The notes under the pieces: generated by a model | Seen by the model: only the letters and a program-made list of their open reading frames with translations | Told to the model about the DNA's origin: nothing | The model's database searches: none | Program-made: the position numbers and the translations under genes | Assembly: GCA_015680685.1 (NCBI GenBank) | Contig: MNCI01008581.1 | Coordinates: 1,016,385 to 1,080,384, forward strand | From: Gnetum montanum | Lineage: Eukaryota; Streptophyta; Gnetopsida; Gnetales; Gnetaceae | Reading direction: 5' to 3' | Length of the DNA stretch: 64,000 nucleotides | Part shown: in pieces, positions 58,901 through 64,000 of the stretch | Numbering within the stretch: the first letter of the stretch is position 1 | How the letters are laid out: every line of letters starts with the position of its first letter

Positions 58901-59470
58901 AATGCATAAGAGAATGCTTCCATTCTATTTTGGAACGATGACCATGTTGGATACCCACTCGGCATAATCAATAGCCTAGATGAAACCAGCCTGATAAAGC
59001 TTGGTGATCTCATTACGAACTGCCAATGCCACTTCGGGTTTAACCTTTCGTGCCTTTTGTTTTACCGGTCTCAATTTCAGATCAAGGATAATGTTGTGCT
59101 GGACAATTCGAGGGTCTAACCCGGGCATGTCCGTGTAAGACAAAGCGAATGCTTTCATATTTTCCCTAAGCACGTCTTCAATGTTTTTGGCTAGTTGCGG
59201 TTTTAGTAATGTGCTTAATTTTAGTATTTTAATTTCCCCATTGGGCATGGTGATGGGGGTTTTGGTCAACGGGTCTTCAGTGATATTTTTGGCTTCTATG
59301 TCGAGGGATTTTGTCATACTTTTGTAGTTGTCTGTTGTTTGCTGTGTTGAGGCTATGACTGCATCGTCCGTTGATGAAATTAAGTGGATGAGGTTTATGT
59401 TGATGTCCCATGCAATTTTGCCGTATGGTCCATCGATAATTAATGGTTCGGTTAAGTGCTGGCAATCCAT
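55994..59470 (-). pseudogene. Element E: RT, RNase H and integrase
   Basis: In one frame apart from five stops. RT starts MDCQHLTEPLIIDGPYG; then TDMPGLDPRIVQHNIILD, KLYQAGFI, FMDSFSGYNQIRINPEHQ, MMPFGLKNARATYQR. The catalytic YVDD is YVDN (codon 58598-58600). RNase H: NFDGASTSRGGSAA, AEYKGLLRGL, RGDSQLVLNQ, RNDNTIADTLA. The last 523 codons (57565-55994) are open and hold a full integrase: zinc domain with H177, H184, C215 but Y218 for the last C, D247, D308 and E344 (exact DD35E spacing), and GPY at 486-488. Ends MKLFYI-TAG. Confidence 0.9.
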
Positions 59471-59479
59471 CAGGCTTGC

Positions 59480-59498
59480 TCTTGCCAATAAATAGAGA
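59480..59498 (-). other. Possible 3' splice site before RT of element E
   Basis: CTCTATTTATTGGCAAG on the minus strand ends 11 bases before the RT ATG at 59470. Weaker than D's, as the base before AG is A. Confidence 0.45.
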
Positions 59499-59596
59499 GC
59501 TGAATGAGCTAATGGATATCATTCTATGTTTTTTGGTAATTTTAGATTATGTGTACATGCATGATGGTGGATTATCGTCACACTGGGATGCATGGC

Positions 59597-59815
59597 AGTT
59601 TAAGGCCGTACCAGGCCGTCACGGAAGTTTAAGGCCGTACCGGGCCATGAGTGGCAGTTTAAGGCCTTACTGGGCCACATGTAATCTGCAGGTGGTAGTT
59701 TAAGGCCGTACCGAGCCGTGGTGAGTTTGTATGTGGCAGTTTAAGGCCATACCGGGCCATCATGGTAGTTTAAGTCCATACCGGGCCGTAATGGCAGTTT
59801 ACGCTGGAATGTTTG
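59597..59815. repeat. Hairpin array between RT and antisense gene of element E
   Basis: Seven to eight units AGTTTAAGGCCGTACCGGGCC. The stem is GGCC...GGCC around a 6-base loop, replacing D's GGTC...GACC by paired changes. Confidence 0.88.
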
Positions 59816-59988
59816 GCGTAAACGCCTGGAATGAGGTTCACAGGGGAAACGGGATGTAGTAATTTCTATTTTTTATTATTTTTGAGCAAATTTTTGGCGA
59901 AAAATAAGTAAAAAAAAGAAAAAAGTAGTAAAAAGTAGCAAACCGGGAGGCGACGGCGTAAGCGGCGGTGGCAGCGACGATGGAGCGC

Positions 59989-59996
59989 TATATAAA
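59989..59996 (+). promoter_or_regulatory. TATA box of E's antisense gene
   Basis: TATATAAA in GCGCTATATAAAGGGG, about 300 bases before the ATG at 60291. The intervening leader is dense in GCGTAAA words. Confidence 0.65.
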
Positions 59997-60290
59997 GGGG
60001 GGGGGAAGCTTCATTTGTTATTGTATCGTGAGCGTAAGAACGGAGCGTAAAAATTTCGAGCGTAAAATTTTCAGCGTAAGCGTAAGTTGTAGAACCCCAG
60101 CGTAAGCGTAAGCGCTAGCGTAAACAAAAACTCAGTGTAGACGCCACTCAACTAACCCCGTCGTAAACGCTAACGGCTAATCCTTAGCGTAGACAGCGTA
60201 GAAGTTCGAGTGTCAGTGTAAAGACTCCGACGTCGGCGTAAACAGTTCTAACCTTTAGCATAAACTGTCGATCCCAGCGTAAAGGATGCC

Positions 60291-61646
60291 ATGATGGGCA
60301 AAGGCAAGGAAGTGGAAGGGTAGGGGAGGAAGGGAACTGACTTGACCTTCACAGAAGAGAGCGAAGCCATGTTGCAGTGCCTGCCTAGACCAAGGATTCT
60401 GTCATGGCTTGGATCATCGCACAGGTAGGCTCTGATCCTGCCTTTGTTAGTTATTTTTGCCGGTGTATGTTTCGTAGCATAGATAGTCTCGTAGAGGGTT
60501 TCGGCGTGTATGCCGAGCGTAAAGTTTAGCGTAGAGACTTCGGCGTATACGCCGAGCATAAATTCACAGCGTAAAGTCTGGTTAGCGTAGACTGTCATAG
60601 CATAATCTGTTTTCAGTGCATAGCATAATCACTTTTTCTTGTATGAAGCGTAGATGATTGTATCAGCGTATATGCTGAGGGCTGTACGGCGTAATAAGTT
60701 TTCTATGCACAAAGTTCTGTTTTGTCAGCGTAAGCTTTCTGTTTTATCAGTGTAGACGATCTACGCTGTGACGACGTATACGCTGAGGGTTTCTATAGTG
60801 TATACGCTGAGCGTACAGAGTTGTCCTTTTAAGTATGACAACGTAGACTTTTTTTTCATGTTTCTGGCGTAAACTGTTTGTTCAGTGTCTAGCGTAGACT
60901 ATTTACGCTGACCACTTCTGTGGCGTATATGCTAAGGGTTTCTTTAGCGTATACACTGAGCGTAAGAGGTTCGGGCNGTATACGCCACAGAAGTGGTCAG
61001 CGTAAATAGTCTACGCTAGACACTGAACAANGGCGTAAAGAAATTTTGACAGCGTATATGCTAGGTTTAGCAGCGTATACGTCGAGCGTAAACAGTTAGG
61101 AAATTTTTCTAAGTGTCGGTTTATGATGTAAATTTTTGTTTTTCGTGTTGTTTTGATGCATGGCTGATTTATTGTGGCATCCTGATTGCTTGCAGGGATA
61201 GTAAGCGTTTTCTCCTCATTGTTGAGCTCGTTGGGGTGCTAACATGGTTTGGCCCCATTGAGGCTGATGAGCCTACCCCGGATCTATCTGTGGATAACAA
61301 TGGGGTCTGGTTCAGAGAAGGTGCGTGTGAATTCTTGGCCTTCATGCTAGACAACTTCGAAGTGGCGATCTGGTCGTAGTTAAGTGAACTAGTGGCGCGA
61401 AGTGTGCTTGAGGCAATGTTGCCGGAAGCTGCAGAGGGTGTCATGGTCTTCATAGAAGACATTGACGAGGGGCCGTTTGTGAACGAGGATGGTTCTACCC
61501 GTGGGCCCAGGTCTACAAGCCTGTTAGCGTGCGTGTCGGAAAAATTGCCGCCAGGGCTGGACTACCTCAAAAACACATTATTCATAGCTGCACGCATGCA
61601 CACATTGTTTCAGAATCCCCTTGGCATCGTGTACCAGGTGAAATAG
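60291..61646 (+). pseudogene. Element E: antisense gene remnant, exons 1-2
   Basis: Exon 1 (60291-60424) reads MMGKGKEVEG, a TAG, then DLTFTEESEAML and ILSWLGSSH. The donor CAG|GTAGGC pairs with TTGCAG|GG at 61195, and the join keeps the frame into SKRFLLIVELVGVLTWF. Exon 2 then shows GVWFREGACEFLAFMLDNFE, VAIWS and NTLFIAARMHTLFQNPLGIV, and reaches a donor-like CAG|GTGAAA at 61637. This is the clearest FCP1/NIF resemblance of the three copies; the catalytic acids are absent (VELVG; IAARM). Exons 3-7 are gone and minus-strand gag follows directly. Confidence 0.75.
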
Positions 61647-62728
61647 TAATTCATGCTGTGCCCGTTGCGTTGGTGATAGTCGCAGAAGCGATCCATTCTA
61701 AAACCTTTGGGCACTAGAGGCTCATCTGGCGTTGCTAGGCTTGGGTTTTGGACGAGTTGACAGAACCGATCATGTCTCTGGATGGCTGCAGGGGATAANN
61801 NNNNNNNNNNNNNNNNNNNNNNNNNNNNNNNNNNNNNNNNNNNNNNNNNNNNNNNNNNNNNNNNNNNNNNNNNNNNNNNNNNNNNNNNNNNNNNNNNNNN
61901 NNNNNNNNNNNNNNNNNNNNNNNNNNNNNNNNNNNNNNNNNNNNNNNNNNNNNNNNNNNNNNNNNNNNNNNNNNNNNNNNNNNNNNGACGTGGATGCTGG
62001 TATCACATGTGGCATTCCTATCACTTGAGGCGAGAAGGTCACTCCCATGTTATTATGTGGGGGTGGTGCTTGCGAGGATGGGCCTGTTGCTGCAGCGGGG
62101 ATGATAGCGAGAGGAAGTGTGCTGACTTGTGAGTTAGTTACCAGGGGAACATGAACCAGTGCGGATGTTTCTAGTGGAGGTGCTTGCACTTGGGTGAACC
62201 TGAGGGGTTGGAGGGGCATGACTTTCCCTGTGCCTGGGTGGAACATGGGGTTGATGTGTGTTTGTGGGCTANATTGTGAGTTAGTTACCAGGGGAACATG
62301 AACCAGTGCGGATGTTTCTAGTGGAGGTGCTTGCNCGGTTGGAGATCTACTGCAGGTTGATCCAACGATTGGCTCTTTTGCAGGAGGAGTCGTGTGATGA
62401 GCTCTGAGTACTGCTTTGGAATAGGGATTATATTGTATGAGGAAGGGATGAACTCGCGTTCCCCCCTGTAGAAGAGTTCGTACTGCCTCTTCACCTCTAT
62501 TTCGGCTCGATCTACTGCCAGACCAGCTTGCATCTTCACACATATGAAGTTATACTAGTCTTGGGTTATAATGTTAGAGGTTGGGTTTCTCCCTTGCAAC
62601 CTTAGGGACCGGCGGGGCCCCACTGTGGGTTGTACTGTCGGCTGTGGAATGACGGGCTGCTGGGCAGCCATGGTGCCTACCATGTCGGTGACTTGAGCGG
62701 TTGTAGCAGTGGTGTTTGCAGGGTTCAT
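61640..62728 (-). pseudogene. Element E: Gag, partial, across an assembly gap
   Basis: Starts MNPANTTATTAQVTDMVG at 62728, about 700 bases inside the primer site. One TAG follows, then EIEVKRQYELFYRGEREFIP and a long Pro/Ser/Thr-rich part up to the N gap. Left of the gap the frame shows PLVPKGFRMDRFCDYHQRNG and HSMNYYFTW, a C-x2-H-x4-GH-type finger typical of Tat/Ogre gag, with Y replacing the last cysteine. The frame then runs into the antisense gene remnant. The capsid core is largely hidden by the gap. A 61-bp duplication (62127-62187 and 62274-62334) flanked by n's is probably an assembly error. Confidence 0.6.
61799..61986. other. Assembly gap (188 N)
   Basis: Unknown bases inside the E gag. 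Confidence 1.
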
Positions 62729-62739
62729 GATGACCTATT

Positions 62740-63426
62740 GAGGGTATGACACGATATAGAGATGTAAAATTAGTGTACTTAGTACAGCGTAAACTTACGT
62801 GGTAACGTGCAGCGTATACGCTTCAACGTCCAGCGTATAACGACAGCGTAGACAACGTATAGGGATGGAGCGTATAAGGTTAACGTAGACAAGTCTACAA
62901 CGTAAGGAGTGCAGTGTATACACTAAGCAGCGTATACAGTGTCAATGTGCAGCGTAAATAGGTTTTACAGCGTACAGAGTGGTATAAATGAACAGTAGCG
63001 TAAACGAGTTTGCAGCGTAAAGAGAGTAGCGTAAATTGAATCTCAGAGAAAGTCAGTGTGCAGCGTAGAAAAAATCTACGGCGTAAAAAGCGTAGCGTAA
63101 ATGGACGGCAGCATAGACAAATCTACAGCGTAAAAATGTGCAGCATAAACTTTAGCAGTCTTATGTATGGCGTAAGAAAAATCTGCAGCGTAAAGCGTGT
63201 AGCGTATACTCGGCAACGTAGATGCTGGGAGACTTATGGATGGAAGGGTTTGAACTAAACAGTGTAGACGCTCAGCAGCGTGAATGCTGTGTAGTTTGCA
63301 GACTAGGTTTTAGACTGAGCAGCGTAAATGCTGGGAGGATTTCAGAAGGAATCGGCGTATGGTCGACAACGTATACGCCCAACAACGTAAACGCTGGGAA
63401 GCTTGCAGGTAAGGTTTTAGGCAAGG
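62740..63426 (-). other. Element E: 5' leader with GCGTAAA/GTATACGC words
   Basis: Non-coding leader between primer site and gag. Words such as AGCGTAAA, GCGTAGA and GCGTATAC occur every 10-30 bases. Confidence 0.75.
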
Positions 63427-63443
63427 CCCTCAATCTAGTGCCA
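63427..63443 (-). other. Element E: probable primer-binding site
   Basis: TGGCACTAGATTGAGGG on the minus strand, five bases from the LTR. The tRNA was not identified. Confidence 0.6.
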
Positions 63444-63448
63444 ATTTC

Positions 63449-64000
63449 TGTACTGTCCGAAATCATCGATCTCCGGCTAGAAGGAAACAGAGACCATGGG
63501 TTCGTAGGACGTGCACAGAAGACCCTACCTTCGCCTGAGGGCCAGCTGGAATGAACGAAGGTAGAGTACCTTGGGTGGTCTACACGCGGATCAGACAAGG
63601 ATTTCCCCGAACGTACACCGAAGTGCTATACGCTGGGTTATACGTAAATGGCGTAGCGGGCGTAAATCAGAGAGTAAATAGTGTAACCGATGTAAACAGA
63701 GCGTAACGTAAACGAGCAAAAACAGAATATATGCAACAATTAATGTAAACTGTAAACAATTTTGGGAAGAAAATGTAACAATGGCATTATAGAATAAAAG
63801 TACAATGCACCAGTCTAACGCAGTTGTGACTAGAACACAAGGTGGACGAAAAGCCCTGGTGGATGCAGGGATGATTATGGTTGGTTCACACTGTAAGCAC
63901 GACATAGAGGCTGTATGCTCAGCATACAGGGTTGTCCAGCGTAAAAGGTTTTGTGCTCTGGTTCGCAGCGTCTCTGCTCTCTGGTGTGCTCTGAGAATTT
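63449..64000 (-). repeat. Element E: 5' LTR, first 552 bases
   Basis: Repeats 53443-53997 in the same orientation with scattered, mostly transition differences. Continues past the window. Confidence 0.9.

Larger units (their letters stand above)
42085..64000 (-). mobile_element. Element D: Ogre/Tat-like Ty3/gypsy retrotransposon, interrupted by E and cut by the window
   Basis: Minus-strand element: 3' LTR 42085-43623, polypurine tract, hairpin array (45.0-45.4 kb), integrase-RNase H-RT (45416-48881), second array (49.0-49.25 kb) and the antisense gene (49530-53431). Element E begins 12 bases after the last readable codon of the gene. D's gag, protease and 5' LTR must lie to the right of E, outside the window. 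D is inserted into chromovirus F. Confidence 0.8.
53443..64000 (-). mobile_element. Element E: Ogre/Tat-like retrotransposon nested in D, cut by the window
   Basis: 3' LTR 53443-54417, polypurine tract, 3' region with hairpin array, pol 55994-59470, second array, antisense gene remnant 60291-61646, gag 62728 to about 61640, leader, primer site and 5' LTR from 63449. Protease, the gag tail and exons 3-7 of the antisense gene are missing. This fits one internal deletion relative to the order in C, so E is a deletion derivative. The LTRs differ at roughly 24 of the first 195 aligned bases by my count. Confidence 0.85.

Noticed and set aside
60291-61646. Active phosphatase encoded by the FCP1-like exon
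   Set aside because: All three copies lack the catalytic aspartates and contain stops.
61732-62543. Long frames on both strands across the N gap
   Set aside because: The open length is created by X codons; only the gag-like parts on the minus strand have family support.

Overview
The window is intergenic DNA from a repeat-rich plant nuclear genome, very likely a seed plant. I find no host gene, no tRNA and no rRNA. Almost every interpretable base belongs to LTR retrotransposons inserted into one another. The lineages are plant-typical: Athila-like Ty3/gypsy (tRNA-Asp-type primer site), Ogre/Tat-like Ty3/gypsy, a chromovirus and a Ty1/copia element. One 188-base N gap and several single n's show an unfinished assembly. 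I cannot name the species.

Layout. 1-2534: 5' part of Athila-like element A (minus strand), cut by the window edge. 2535 to about 30.93 kb: old Ogre/Tat-like element C (plus strand), with gag tail and protease at 2.5-4.1 kb, RT-RNase H-integrase at 25.25-28.70 kb and the 3' LTR from 29.97 kb. Inside C lies complete Athila-like element B (10567-20940, minus, target duplication AAGAT). About 31.0-42.08 kb: chromovirus F (minus), split by complete copia-derived element G (32255-39143, minus, target duplication AAAAG). 42085 to beyond the end: Ogre/Tat-like element D (minus). Nested in D is a related element E (53443 to beyond the end, minus).

The notable system is a multi-exon gene carried antisense by all three Ogre/Tat-like elements. 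It is a decayed, apparently full-length copy in C (9792 to 4640, minus), a well-preserved seven-exon copy in D (49530-53431, plus) and a two-exon remnant in E (60291-61646, plus). In each case it lies just upstream of RT and points away from it; in C and E protease or gag is on its other side. Just upstream of the RT initiation codon each element has a possible 3' splice site, which fits the PR-RT intron known in Ogre elements. The gene would then sit antisense inside that intron. D and E have a TATA box before the gene; C has a weaker match. Exon 2 resembles an FCP1/NIF-type HAD phosphatase without its catalytic acids. Exon 4 holds a large domain distantly like the putative plant transposon protein family. 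Later exons are acidic and coiled-coil.

Pol in D and E is also bordered by arrays of about 30-38 bp units built as AGTTTA plus a small hairpin whose stem co-varies between units. Several elements have a private, self-complementary short word spread through LTRs, leaders and introns.

All reading was by eye. Domain calls for decayed copies rest on remembered family motifs and on comparison of copies inside the window.
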